Shown: piece after piece, positions 23,086 through 30,083 of the stretch
Numbering within the stretch: position 1 is the first letter of the stretch
Layout of the letters: the number at the start of each line of letters is the position of its first letter
Origin: Oscillospiraceae bacterium
GTDB lineage: Bacteria; Bacillota; Clostridia; Oscillospirales; UBA929
Length of the DNA stretch: 47,700 bases
Assembly (NCBI GenBank): GCA_031254195.1
Contig: JAIRUW010000023.1
Coordinates: 1 to 47,700 of the forward strand
Reading direction: 5' to 3'
Position numbers and translations under genes: made by a program
Notes under the pieces: model-generated
Told to the model about the DNA's origin: nothing
The model's database searches: none
What the model saw: only the letters and a program-made list of their open reading frames with translations

Positions 23086-24102
23086 ATGCCAAAAGATACT
23101 CAATCGCGTAAATACATAGTTACAATCAACAATTTTCTCGAACACGGCTATACACGCGATAACATACGCGAAAAACTGACCGCTCTAAAATCGCTTGTCT
23201 ACTTCTGCGCCGCAGAAGAACGGGGACTTGAAACCGGGACGCATCATATACACATCTATGCCGTCTTTTCCTCTGGCGTTCGCTTCTCCACGATGAAGCG
23301 CGTCTTTTCCCTCGGCGGCGATATACAGTCTGCCCGTGGCTCGTCGGCGGAGAATCGTGATTATGTTGCCAAGACAGGGAAATGGGAGAACGACGAAAAG
23401 GCGGACACCAAAATCGACGGCTCGTTTGAAGAATGGGGCGAAATGCCGGAAGAGTGTCTCAATGTCGGCATTGAAGCGGCAATCATTGAGCGTATACAGG
23501 ACGGCGCGAACAACGCCGACATACTCCGCGAGTTCCCACATTTACTCCGTGGTCTGCGTGATGTAGAGTTTGTGCGTCAGACACTAAAGGCAGAGGAGTA
23601 CCGCGAGAAGTGGCGTGACCTTCAAACCGTCTATGTATGGGGAGCTACCGGAACGGGTAAGACGCGCTCAATACTCGAAGGCTGCGGATACTCCAACGTA
23701 TACGCCGTCAACAACTACAAGCATCCCTTTGACGGCTATGCCCAAGAGAGTGTCATGCTGTTCGATGAGTTCAACAGCCAATTCCGCATACAGGACATGA
23801 ACAATTATCTTGACGGCTACCCCCTCACACTTCCGGCGCGGTACAGCAACAAACAGGCGTGTTACGAGCGTGTTTTCATCGTCAGCAACCTAGACCTTCG
23901 GGAGCAGTACACGCACGAGAAGCGCAACCAACCCGACATATGGGCGGCGTTCATCCGGCGCATACATAAGGTCATCCGTTTCATGTCGGACGGCACACGG
24001 CGCGAGTATGAAACGCAAGACTATCTCTCCGGCGCTGGGGGATGGGATGAACTGTCCGATGATACCCCTACGCCGTGGGATGGAGGGACAGAAGATGAAT
24101 AA
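23086..24102 (+). CDS. rep: CRESS-type Rep: HUH endonuclease plus SF3 helicase (element 1)
   Basis: 338 residues; TAGGAGG 10 nt before the ATG. HUH motifs in order: motif I IVTINNF (11-17), motif II H54-I-H56 in HHIHIYA, motif III Y93-VA-K96. Then the superfamily 3 helicase: Walker A GATGTGKT (186-193), Walker B VMLFDEF (223-229), motif C VFIVSN (263-268). This is the layout of circovirus/geminivirus replication proteins and related bacterial plasmid Reps. One Tyr nicks the origin and becomes covalently joined to the 5' end. It may serve both rolling-circle replication of the excised circle and, as relaxase, transfer. The end overlaps the excisionase gene by 8 bp. Confidence 0.92.
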   Translation: MPKDTQSRKYIVTINNFLEHGYTRDNIREKLTALKSLVYFCAAEERGLETGTHHIHIYAVFSSGVRFSTMKRVFSLGGDIQSARGSSAENRDYVAKTGKWENDEKADTKIDGSFEEWGEMPEECLNVGIEAAIIERIQDGANNADILREFPHLLRGLRDVEFVRQTLKAEEYREKWRDLQTVYVWGATGTGKTRSILEGCGYSNVYAVNNYKHPFDGYAQESVMLFDEFNSQFRIQDMNNYLDGYPLTLPARYSNKQACYERVFIVSNLDLREQYTHEKRNQPDIWAAFIRRIHKVIRFMSDGTRREYETQDYLSGAGGWDELSDDTPTPWDGGTEDE

Positions 24103-24289
24103 CCGCGCTGACTTCCGTATGCTCACGATCACAGAAGCCGCTGAATATTTTGGCTTGCCCAAACACTTTATCCGGCAGCTTGTGTTGACAAAGGCAGTGC
24201 CTAGCATAAAAGCCGGCAAAAAGTATCTTATAAACGAGAAAACAATATCAGAATACTTGCAAAATGGTGCGGTTTGTGATAAAATATAG
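24095..24289 (+). CDS. excisionase-like HTH protein (element 1)
   Basis: 64 residues from the ATG at 24095, with GGAGGGACAGAAG upstream and an 8-bp overlap with the end of rep. Winged-helix HTH_17 (excisionase/MerR-like) pattern: MLTITEAAEYFGLPKHFIRQLVLTKAVPSIKAGKKYLINEKTISEYL. In the family these bend DNA at the att arms and drive excision. It lies 41 bp before the integrase, the usual xis-int order. Confidence 0.85.
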   Translation: MNNRADFRMLTITEAAEYFGLPKHFIRQLVLTKAVPSIKAGKKYLINEKTISEYLQNGAVCDKI

Positions 24290-24291
24290 TC

Positions 24292-24308
24292 ACAGGATAC
24301 CAAGCCGT
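24292..24308. repeat. 17-bp repeat before int1, inverted copy of 12018-12034
   Basis: ACAGGATACCAAGCCGT, exact reverse complement of the site near the left end of the element. It lies in the xis-int gap just upstream of the integrase ribosome binding site. Confidence 0.5.
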
Positions 24309-24330
24309 TATTGAAAGGAGAACGGCAAAA

Positions 24331-25488
24331 ATGGCAAGTATCAGAAAACGCGGCAATAGCTATTTGTTGCGTGTTTGCAGTGGTTACACTGTAGACGGCA
24401 AGCAGGTGGACACGACAAAGACATGGCGTATCCCTGACGGCATGACTGAGAAACAAGCGGAAAAGGAAGCACAGCGGCAAGCGGTACTTTTTGAGGAAGA
24501 ATGCAGGGGCGGCGCAACAACGAGCACAGTGAAATTCGATACATATTTCACACAATGGTTTGACGAGTACGCAACCATCAAGCTCAAAGCAAAGACCATT
24601 CAAGGCTATCGATGGCCTGAGAAAAGAATCCGCACCGAGTTCGGACACATGCGTCTCGATAAAATCACCCTGCGCGACATTCAACGGCTTGTCGGAACTC
24701 TGCACAAAGAGGGACTGGCCGCCAAGAGCATTAAAAACTATGTGTCGCTAATCTCAGCGGTGTACCGCTACGCAATCAAACATCAGCTTGTTTCAAAAAA
24801 CCCCTGTACTGGTGTTGATTTGCCCCGCAACGACAGCAAAGAGCGCGAAATACTGACGATTCCCGAAGTGCAACAACTTCTCACCCTGCTCGAAGAAGAG
24901 CCCGCAGAAAATATGCAGTTCGTGGTATTCCTGACACTGGCGGTCTATACGGGTTTTAGGCGTGGCGAACTCCTAGGGCTTGAATGGAAAGATTTTGCTC
25001 TCAATTCCGGGCTTGTGTCAGTTAAGCGGGCGGCATATCGAAACATGGAGCATGGGCATTTCACAGATACGCCGAAAAGCAAAAAGAGTTATCGCACAAT
25101 AAAGCTGCCTGATGAGGTCACCGCCTTGCTCACGCGCTACCGCGACCGTCAGAGAACATCCGCCGCCACGTTGGGTAGTAAGTGGACGGATACCGACAGA
25201 ATTTTTACATCGTGGGACGGCTCGTACATCAATCCCAATGCGCCGGAGCGGTTTTATCATAAGTTCTGCGCTAGGCACGGTTTGCGGGTAGTAACGCTTC
25301 ACAGCTTCCGGCACCTTAACGCTTCTGTGCTCATAAATGCGGGGCTAGATGTTAAGACGGTACAGGCGGCACTCGGACACTCTGACGCGACCACAACGCT
25401 CAATACATACGCGCATGAGTTCCAAACCGCACAGGCGCGGGTATGTGACGCAGTGAGCAACGCGCTCAAACTCAATTTAGGCGCATAA
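24331..25488 (+). CDS. int: tyrosine recombinase (integrase) of element 1
   Basis: 385 residues with GAAAGGAG before the ATG. N-terminal arm-binding domain (about 1-60, AP2-like: ASIRKRGNSYLLRVCSGY), SAM-like core-binding domain (about 65-165), then the catalytic domain with Arg210 (TGFRRGELLGL), His324 and Arg327 (HSFRH), His350 (GHSD) and nucleophile Tyr360 (LNTYAHEF). All required residues are present, so it should be active. The stop codon overlaps the arm-type repeats, and the att core lies 89 bp further, the standard int-attP layout. It targets the 3' end of tRNA-Leu. Confidence 0.95.
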   Translation: MASIRKRGNSYLLRVCSGYTVDGKQVDTTKTWRIPDGMTEKQAEKEAQRQAVLFEEECRGGATTSTVKFDTYFTQWFDEYATIKLKAKTIQGYRWPEKRIRTEFGHMRLDKITLRDIQRLVGTLHKEGLAAKSIKNYVSLISAVYRYAIKHQLVSKNPCTGVDLPRNDSKEREILTIPEVQQLLTLLEEEPAENMQFVVFLTLAVYTGFRRGELLGLEWKDFALNSGLVSVKRAAYRNMEHGHFTDTPKSKKSYRTIKLPDEVTALLTRYRDRQRTSAATLGSKWTDTDRIFTSWDGSYINPNAPERFYHKFCARHGLRVVTLHSFRHLNASVLINAGLDVKTVQAALGHSDATTTLNTYAHEFQTAQARVCDAVSNALKLNLGA

Positions 25489-25508
25489 GTGACAAATAAG
25501 GGACAAAC
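25487..25508 (+). repeat. right arm-type direct repeats of element 1
   Basis: AAGTGACAAAT (25487-25497) and AAGGGACAAAC (25498-25508) match the pair at 11994-12015 with few changes. They begin within the integrase stop codon and lie 68 bp before the att core. Confidence 0.6.
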
Positions 25509-25576
25509 GCCGTTTTTTGGGGCAATTGAAAACCGTGCAACCCTTGCCACACAAGCGTTACACGGCTCCGAAAAAA

Positions 25577-25599
25577 TGGTGCGGGAGACGGGACTTGAA
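25577..25599. repeat. att site at the junction of elements 1 and 2
   Basis: Exact 23-bp copy of the core at 11852 and 30084. It serves as the right end of element 1 and the left end of element 2. Confidence 0.9.
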
Positions 25600-25713
25600 T
25601 TGTAACAAATCATTTTCACGCTTTTTCATATGCTATATATTGTGCTATTGTGTATCATATCATACTATATGCTGTGCTATATGTTGCCGTCTGTTCGTTT
25701 GCTTCCATCGTGT

Positions 25714-25737
25714 AAGGGGTAAATTAAGGGGTCAAAA
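25714..25737 (+). repeat. left arm-type direct repeats of element 2
   Basis: AAGGGGTAAATT (25714-25725) and AAGGGGTCAAAA (25726-25737). The pair is repeated at 30004-30027 with one base changed. It is 114 bp inside the att core, like the left repeats of element 1 (119 bp). Confidence 0.65.
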
Positions 25738-25821
25738 AGTCGAGCGTTCCGCCTGCGGTTTCACCGCCGCCCAGCGGTCGCTACGCTCCCGATCAGCGGC
25801 GGCTTACCTCCGGCGTACTTA

Positions 25822-26868
25822 TCAAAACGGCAACTGTCCGTCCTCCTGTTCCGTTTGCCTTACCCAATCGGGAACGACATCAACCGACCGTTTTAGCGTT
25901 TCGTAATCTCTGTACTCCGACATCGGCACTGCATGGCTCTTGAACTCCTCACCGTCTTTGTAGTGGTATACCATTTCATGGATACGGCGCTTTAGCTGGT
26001 CTATGGTGTCAATATTGCGGTCACTCTCCACCATGCTTTTGTAAACATTTTCTAACGGCACCTTAGCGGTTATATGTACCTCACTCCATAGGGAATACAC
26101 GTTGGTATATCGGCATGGAACTTGGATTTTATACTTATCCAATATCATTAACAACAAGTAATAGGGCATTTGTCCCTTGAACTCGTCGAGAATAATCACT
26201 TTTTCACCATTGTATTTGTCGAATCCGTTTTTGAAATCACTGACAACATAAACGTCATCTTCCCCATACTCTTCAATCTTCAATATCCTGATGTAGCTTT
26301 TTCCTGTTCCTGTTTCGCCTGTATGCCAGCATACCTTAACATCACGCAAGGCCGGAGTGTTTCTTGCGCGGTTCTGATAGTAGTGGTCGCGTACCATCTT
26401 TTCATATCGCCTATAGCCGAGGTTATTCTCAAATATCTCATTAGGGGTCTTGCCCTGTTCTAACAGTTCCTGAATAATCTCAATATCACGCCTTTGCCCT
26501 TGATTGCCTTTAATCTCACCGAATTGAGCAATATATATGACCTGTTCGCCCTTTTCCGCAAATTTGCCGCGCTTGTTGATATAGTCCTCTGCCTGTTGTT
26601 TGTTGCCTTTTGTCGGCTCTAAATGGGCTTTGGGATAGGTTTTCTTTAGAGCAGAAAATCGCGCCTTGTTGCTGTCCTCTAGCACCATATGTAAGTGAAT
26701 CAAACCATCCGCAGATATGCAGTATGCTACCGCCCCTGTGCGTGTGGGCTGGTCTGTCACCCATGCGTCAAGAGCATGGTGCGCTATCTCATGCGGCTCA
26801 CCTGAATAAACCTCCTGCGGATTATTCAAAACACAAAACCAACTGCGGCTTAACTCCTTACTATCCAT
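25822..26868 (-). CDS. rep: CRESS-type Rep: HUH endonuclease plus SF3 helicase (element 2)
   Basis: 348 residues; GGGAGGTGAAGC precedes the ATG. Motif I FCVLNNP (11-17), very close to the FTLNN of CRESS viruses. Motif II H58-L-H60 in GLIHLHMVLE. Motif III Y96-IN-K99. Walker A GETGTGKS (184-191), Walker B VIILDEF (224-230). Motif C reads HITAKVP near 265-271, where most relatives have ITSN, so the sensor Asn seems replaced by Lys. An origin hairpin with TAGTATTAC lies 129 bp upstream in the same orientation. Expected to nick that loop and drive rolling-circle replication of the excised circle. It shares only motifs with the element 1 Rep. Confidence 0.93.
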   Translation of the reverse strand: MDSKELSRSWFCVLNNPQEVYSGEPHEIAHHALDAWVTDQPTRTGAVAYCISADGLIHLHMVLEDSNKARFSALKKTYPKAHLEPTKGNKQQAEDYINKRGKFAEKGEQVIYIAQFGEIKGNQGQRRDIEIIQELLEQGKTPNEIFENNLGYRRYEKMVRDHYYQNRARNTPALRDVKVCWHTGETGTGKSYIRILKIEEYGEDDVYVVSDFKNGFDKYNGEKVIILDEFKGQMPYYLLLMILDKYKIQVPCRYTNVYSLWSEVHITAKVPLENVYKSMVESDRNIDTIDQLKRRIHEMVYHYKDGEEFKSHAVPMSEYRDYETLKRSVDVVPDWVRQTEQEDGQLPF

Positions 26869-26892
26869 GCTTCACCTCCCATCATTTGGTAT

Positions 26893-26989
26893 ATTTGTCC
26901 CCGAAGTTAATTTGTCCCCCTGATTTGTCCCAGAAAGACTGGGACAGAATTTTATCAGCGTTCGCAATGGATACAGGTCATTTGTCCCC
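26893..26989 (-). repeat. iterons beside the element 2 origin
   Basis: ATTTGTCCC occurs at 26893-26901, 26910-26918, 26923-26931 and 26980-26988, all in one direction and mostly followed by C (on the minus strand GGGGACAAAT). An inverted GTCCCA/TGGGAC pair spans 26927-26945. CRESS virus Reps bind such iterons next to the origin hairpin. The GGGACAAAT core also equals the arm repeats of element 1, a coincidence or a shared binding site. Confidence 0.7.
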
Positions 26990-26996
26990 TGTCCCC

Positions 26997-27026
26997 GAAG
27001 TGGGGGGTAATACTAGCCCCCACTTC
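26997..27026 (-). other. CRESS-virus-like replication origin hairpin
   Basis: On the minus strand, arms GAAGTGGGGG and CCCCCACTTC form a perfect 10-bp stem around the 10-nt loop CTAGTATTAC. The loop contains TAGTATTAC, fitting the NANTATTAC nonanucleotide of circoviruses and relatives, nicked by Rep between T7 and A8. The motif is on the rep-coding strand, 129 bp upstream of rep, with iterons between. Stem, loop motif, iterons and a matching Rep together make chance unlikely. Confidence 0.85.
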
Positions 27027-27342
27027 TCTCCCTGTTTTCCGGCTCCATTCGATGGAGCGTGGGCGGGGGGCGTCGGTCGGCGCGGTGCCTGTCGCGGGTC
27101 CCCCTGTCCCCCGCGAGCAGTCCCCGAGCCACCCGCCGCCCCGCGCTCATTCCGTCGGGCTGTCCGGCTCAATCGGTACGCTGTGTACGTCGGAGCGTCT
27201 GCGCTCCTGCACTCCCTTCCGTGAGACGGTCGTTGCGTGTGCTCGACCTCCGTGGTCACTACCTTTACTCTGCGTCCAAGATTGCTATATGTAATCAAGG
27301 AGAGATTGGGCGCTGTGCCGTTCGACTTCGCGGCGCGGGTCA
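27027..27342. other. gene-free GC-rich stretch upstream of the origin
   Basis: No open frame here has a ribosome binding site or coding character. The sequence is rich in short G and C runs up to about 27240 and then ordinary. It may be leader or replication control sequence. I see no further clear hairpin. Confidence 0.4.
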
Positions 27343-27543
27343 CTATTCCCATTCACCGAGGGCGTGAACGTCGCGGATAAAATGTCCTAACTCCTGTCTG
27401 ATTGCTTCCATGCAGTAGTAAATGCCCTCTAGTGATATTTCTCTGTAGTTTTTTGGGGCAAAGTCGGATAGACGGTGTATGTTGCTCAAGGGCGTTAAGG
27501 TCAGCTTGTACATCGCCATGCGTTTGCGGTCTGTGTTGGTCAT
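27343..27543 (-). CDS. small protein of element 2, unknown function
   Basis: 66 residues with TAGGAGGACGTT before the ATG. Basic N-terminus (MTNTDRKRMAMYKLTLTPLSN) and helical C-terminal half (GIYYCMEAIRQELGHFIRDV). No signal or membrane segment. It is last in a run of four small genes starting at 28260, 9 bp after the previous one. Family not recognised. Confidence 0.6.
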   Translation of the reverse strand: MTNTDRKRMAMYKLTLTPLSNIHRLSDFAPKNYREISLEGIYYCMEAIRQELGHFIRDVHALGEWE

Positions 27544-27552
27544 AACGTCCTC

Positions 27553-27771
27553 CTAACTGTTTGACGGGTTTGCTTTGATGAGGTCGACTACGCCCGCATT
27601 GAGTTCATTGAGATATTCAGGAGTTAATGTGCGGGGATAACAGTTCAATGAGACCAGCACGAAGCCTTTATACTGTTCGATAATCTGTTCCATGTGCGCC
27701 CCGTCGCATTTGCGGCGCTTTTTACAGCCACGACAGAGGGTTGCCGCTAGGGGTGACCGCTTATCCATCAT
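27553..27771 (-). CDS. small Cys-containing protein of element 2
   Basis: 72 residues with GGGAGGTGCGGC before two possible ATGs. The first overlaps the stop of the upstream gene. CRGCKKRRKC (about 13-22) gives a CxxC and a further Cys in a very basic context, perhaps half of a metal site or a nucleic-acid contact. The remainder is probably helical. Unknown function, in the replication-control gene run. Confidence 0.6.
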   Translation of the reverse strand: MMDKRSPLAATLCRGCKKRRKCDGAHMEQIIEQYKGFVLVSLNCYPRTLTPEYLNELNAGVVDLIKANPSNS

Positions 27772-28007
27772 GCCGCACCTCCCGGAAACAACACCTTACC
27801 CATGCAAATGGGGTTCATATCCACGCCGGAGGCGTAACGCTCTAGTCGGGTACGGTTTATGTAGTAAGAGCCTTTTTCCCTGCCGTCCTCCCTGATGTAC
27901 TCCCCGAACGGGCATTTCCCCGACTTTATCCACACTTCTAACCTGCGTCTATCCATGCCGACCATCATGGCGGCATCTCTCGCTGATACGTCGATTATTC
28001 TTGGCAT
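27768..28007 (-). CDS. HTH protein of element 2
   Basis: 79 residues from the ATG at 28007 (MPRIIDVSARDAAMMVGMDRRRLEVWIKSGKCPFG), chosen for GGGAGGATAAAA upstream. An earlier in-frame start lacks one. Pattern of an excisionase/MerR-like winged helix: helix-turn-helix at about 8-30, then the wing GSYYINRTRLERY. It overlaps the next gene by 4 bp. It could be a second excisionase-like or copy-control regulator. Confidence 0.65.
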   Translation of the reverse strand: MPRIIDVSARDAAMMVGMDRRRLEVWIKSGKCPFGEYIREDGREKGSYYINRTRLERYASGVDMNPICMGKVLFPGGAA

Positions 28008-28036
28008 TTTTATCCTCCCTTCATATTGTCCCAACA

Positions 28037-28060
28037 AACCCCCGCTACTGCGCGGGGGTT
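28037..28060 (-). terminator. hairpin at the end of the excisionase-like gene
   Basis: AACCCCCGC (28037-28045) and GCGGGGGTT (28052-28060), a 9-bp stem with a 6-nt loop overlapping the TAG stop. There is little T tract after it on the minus strand, so it is more likely a partial terminator or mRNA stabiliser inside the operon. Confidence 0.5.
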
Positions 28061-28260
28061 ACGTCTACGCGCTGGCCTTCGTTTGCCCGTAGCCATGCGT
28101 ATAAACTTTCCTCACGGACGAGGACGCGCTTGCCAAGCCGGATTGTTGGGAAGCCCTGTGTATTGAATAGGCGATAGGCTAACCCAAGATTGCCGACTAC
28201 CTCCGCCAAGTCACGAGCCGTCAGCATTCGGACACTTGCGGGGTTTATTCTTCGTTCCAT
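28045..28260 (-). CDS. excisionase-like HTH protein (element 2)
   Basis: 71 residues from the ATG at 28260, with GGGAGGTGAAACA upstream. HTH_17 pattern: RMLTARDLAEVVGNLGLAYRLFNTQGFPTIRLGKRVLVREESLYAWLRAN. Likely excisionase, or repressor of the minus-strand operon it heads. It is transcribed from the promoter at 28292-28320, divergent from the XRE-int unit, so the decision between maintenance and excision may be made in this 140-bp region. Confidence 0.75.
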   Translation of the reverse strand: MERRINPASVRMLTARDLAEVVGNLGLAYRLFNTQGFPTIRLGKRVLVREESLYAWLRANEGQRVDVTPAQ

Positions 28261-28291
28261 TGTTTCACCTCCCTTATCAATCAGTAAGGCC

Positions 28292-28320
28292 AGTATAACA
28301 CAATGGATATTGCCTGTCAA
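28292..28320 (-). promoter_or_regulatory. promoter of the element 2 minus-strand operon
   Basis: TTGACA (28315-28320), 17-bp spacer, TATACT (28292-28297) on the minus strand. The start point is about 25 nt before the excisionase-like gene. Confidence 0.8.
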
Positions 28321-28323
28321 TAT

Positions 28324-28378
28324 GTTATGTTAAATTTATATATTGTTATGCTTTACTTTTTGTTATTGCCGTGTTATG
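28324..28378 (+). promoter_or_regulatory. repeated GTTATG operators of element 2
   Basis: GTTATG at 28324-28329, 28345-28350 and 28373-28378, plus GTTATT at 28362-28367, all in one direction between the divergent promoter and the XRE start. Candidate binding sites for the XRE protein. The same hexamer forms the dyad in the WG/SLH promoter of element 1. Confidence 0.5.
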
Positions 28379-28398
28379 CTGTGTAAGGGGTGTGCATA

Positions 28399-28824
28399 GT
28401 GGGTAAAAATAAGATAGCGCAACTTAGGAATGCTAAAGGGTTTAGCCAATCCCAGCTTGCCGATATTATGGAGGTTGGTAAGCAAACGATAGCCAACTGG
28501 GAAAATGACAGGAGAGAGCCGGACATAGAATCCCTTTATAGGCTTTCCGAGGTTTTTGGAACGACAATTGACTACATTTTAGGTAATACAAGCAAGAGCG
28601 GGCGCGAATGGTATGTCAATATGGATTGTGTCAATGATGAATGTATGGAGGGCAATTATATATGCAGAGGTGTCCCCGAAGCGGTTGTTATAGCCAAAGC
28701 CCTGAAACGCATGAATCTTGAGCAACGAAACAGATTACTTGACATATGCCATGCCGCTTTTCCCGAAGAGTTTTATGACCTTGTACACCATAAATGGGAT
28801 GATGAACAAAAGGAGGGGTTATAA
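28399..28824 (+). CDS. XRE-family transcriptional regulator of element 2
   Basis: 141 residues from a GTG at 28399, preferred because AAGGGG ends 8 nt before it. A GTG at 28390 overlaps that ribosome binding site. HTH_3 at about 2-58: IAQLRNAKGFSQSQLADIMEVGKQTIANWENDRREPDIESLYRLSEVFGTTIDYILG. The C-terminal half has two Cys (MDCVNDECM) and a helical end. The stop and the integrase start overlap (TAATG), so regulator and integrase are made together. Likely the maintenance repressor. Confidence 0.88.
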   Translation: MGKNKIAQLRNAKGFSQSQLADIMEVGKQTIANWENDRREPDIESLYRLSEVFGTTIDYILGNTSKSGREWYVNMDCVNDECMEGNYICRGVPEAVVIAKALKRMNLEQRNRLLDICHAAFPEEFYDLVHHKWDDEQKEGL

Positions 28825-30005
28825 TGCCATCCCGCTCTAACACCCGAGCCGCACAGGGAAGCGGCACCATCCGACAGCGAAAGGACGGACGATGGGAAGC
28901 CCGGTACACACTAGGCTATAACCCCAGCGGCAAGCAGATACGGCGGTCTATTTATGGTGCAACTGAAAAGGAAGTCCGAAGAAAACTAACAGCAGTTACG
29001 TCTGATATAGACAATGGCATATACATTGAGCCATCAAAGCTAACCGTTAGTCAATGGCTCGATATATGGACGGCGGAATATCTTGGAGAGGTCAAGCCGC
29101 GCACCGTCGAATCATACACGGCGGCTTGTCGGCTGTACTTAAAGCCAGAGCTGGGCAGGGTCAAGCTATCAGCGTTGTCGACTCACACCATTCAGACCGC
29201 CATCAACAAATACTACCGCGACAAAGGATTATCCCCCAAAACAGTCAAAAATGCGCACGGCGTTCTACACAAAGCCATGCAACAGGCCGTTGAAATCGGC
29301 TATTTGCGGTTCAACCCTGCCAACTCTATCAGGCTACCGCGCATTGAGAAAAAGGAGATACAGCCGCTTGATGATGACAAAATAGCGGCCTTTTTAGAGG
29401 CAATACAGGGGCATAAATGGGAGGCCGTATTTTTGACAACCATTTTCACAGGTATGCGGCAAGGCGAGGTATTGGGGCTAACGTGGCCTTGCATAGACTT
29501 CCAGCGCGGCACGATCTTAATTGATCGACAGTTACAGCGGAATCACACAGACAACAAGGGCAAGTACGAGTTTATATCACCCAAGAACGACAAAAGCCGC
29601 CGTATCTCTCCCGCACCGTCTGTTGTGGCGGCACTAAAGAAAGAGCGGCGGCGGCAAGCAGAAATGCAATTACAGGCCGGGTCATTATGGGAAGACAGCA
29701 ACCTTGTTTTTACGAATGAGTTTGGCCGCAATCTATCCGTACAGAGCGTTTACAAGGAGTATAAAAAACTCGTTGCCGAAATTGGTATACCGACAGCGCG
29801 TTTTCATGACCTCCGGCACACATATGCCGTTTCTGCCCTGCAATCAGGGGATGATGTAAAGACCGTGCAAGAGACGCTAGGCCATCATACAGCGGCCTTT
29901 ACCCTCGACGTATACGGACATGTTACCGACCGCATGAAACAGGAAAGCGCGGCGCGAATGGAAGCATACATACAGAGGGTCAAGAAGGGGTCAAAAAATC
30001 TGTAA
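28824..30005 (+). CDS. int: tyrosine recombinase (integrase) of element 2
   Basis: 393 residues with AAAGGAGGGG before the ATG. Arm-binding N-terminus (about 10-60: GSGTIRQRKDGRWEARYTLGY), SAM-like domain (about 72-165), catalytic domain with Arg212 (TGMRQGEVLGL), His328 and Arg331 (HDLRHTY), His354 (GHHTAAFT) and nucleophile Tyr364 (DVYGH). All catalytic residues are present. It is only distantly similar to the element 1 integrase, yet both use the same 23-bp core. The arm repeats at 30004-30027 start at its stop codon. Confidence 0.95.
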   Translation: MPSRSNTRAAQGSGTIRQRKDGRWEARYTLGYNPSGKQIRRSIYGATEKEVRRKLTAVTSDIDNGIYIEPSKLTVSQWLDIWTAEYLGEVKPRTVESYTAACRLYLKPELGRVKLSALSTHTIQTAINKYYRDKGLSPKTVKNAHGVLHKAMQQAVEIGYLRFNPANSIRLPRIEKKEIQPLDDDKIAAFLEAIQGHKWEAVFLTTIFTGMRQGEVLGLTWPCIDFQRGTILIDRQLQRNHTDNKGKYEFISPKNDKSRRISPAPSVVAALKKERRRQAEMQLQAGSLWEDSNLVFTNEFGRNLSVQSVYKEYKKLVAEIGIPTARFHDLRHTYAVSALQSGDDVKTVQETLGHHTAAFTLDVYGHVTDRMKQESAARMEAYIQRVKKGSKNL

Positions 30006-30027
30006 GGGGTAAATCAAGGGGTCAAAA
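30004..30027 (+). repeat. right arm-type direct repeats of element 2
   Basis: AAGGGGTAAATC (30004-30015) and AAGGGGTCAAAA (30016-30027), almost identical to 25714-25737. They lie 56 bp before the att core. Confidence 0.65.
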
Positions 30028-30046
30028 GGGTGTTATAAACGCATAT

Positions 30047-30079
30047 AAATCCCTGTAACCATTGCGGCTACAGGGATTT
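30047..30079 (-). terminator. hairpin at the right end of element 2, acting after tRNA-Leu
   Basis: AAATCCCTGTA (30047-30057) pairs with TACAGGGATTT (30069-30079), 11 bp, loop of 11. It follows the tRNA CCA by 4 nt on the minus strand. The element seems to bring its own terminator for the tRNA it rebuilds. The tRNA-Val hairpin at 122-152 is a close copy. Confidence 0.65.
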
Positions 30080-30083
30080 CTCG

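Larger units (their letters stand above)
11852..25599. mobile_element. integrative element 1 (about 13.7 kb, tRNA-Leu site)
   Basis: Bounded by two copies of the 23-bp att core (11852-11874 and 25577-25599). Inside: tyrosine integrase, excisionase-like HTH gene, CRESS-type Rep, TcpA/FtsK-like coupling protein, XRE regulator, sigma-like protein, and cargo of two WG-repeat/SLH proteins plus an AT-rich two-gene operon. There is no type IV secretion gene set, so it looks mobilizable rather than self-conjugative. Mobilizable elements of streptococci are known to pair rolling-circle-type initiators, acting as relaxases, with TcpA-like coupling proteins. This layout fits that plan. Confidence 0.85.

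Noticed and set aside
11875..25576. A second TAGTATTAC/TAATATTAC hairpin for element 1
   Set aside because: I looked by eye on both strands and found no such nonamer in a stem-loop. Only a loosely similar loop at 22962-22973 remains.
27052..27367. Overlapping ORFs in the GC-rich stretch upstream of the element 2 origin
   Set aside because: Pro/Arg/Ser-rich translations in several frames, typical of GC-rich non-coding DNA, with no start signals.
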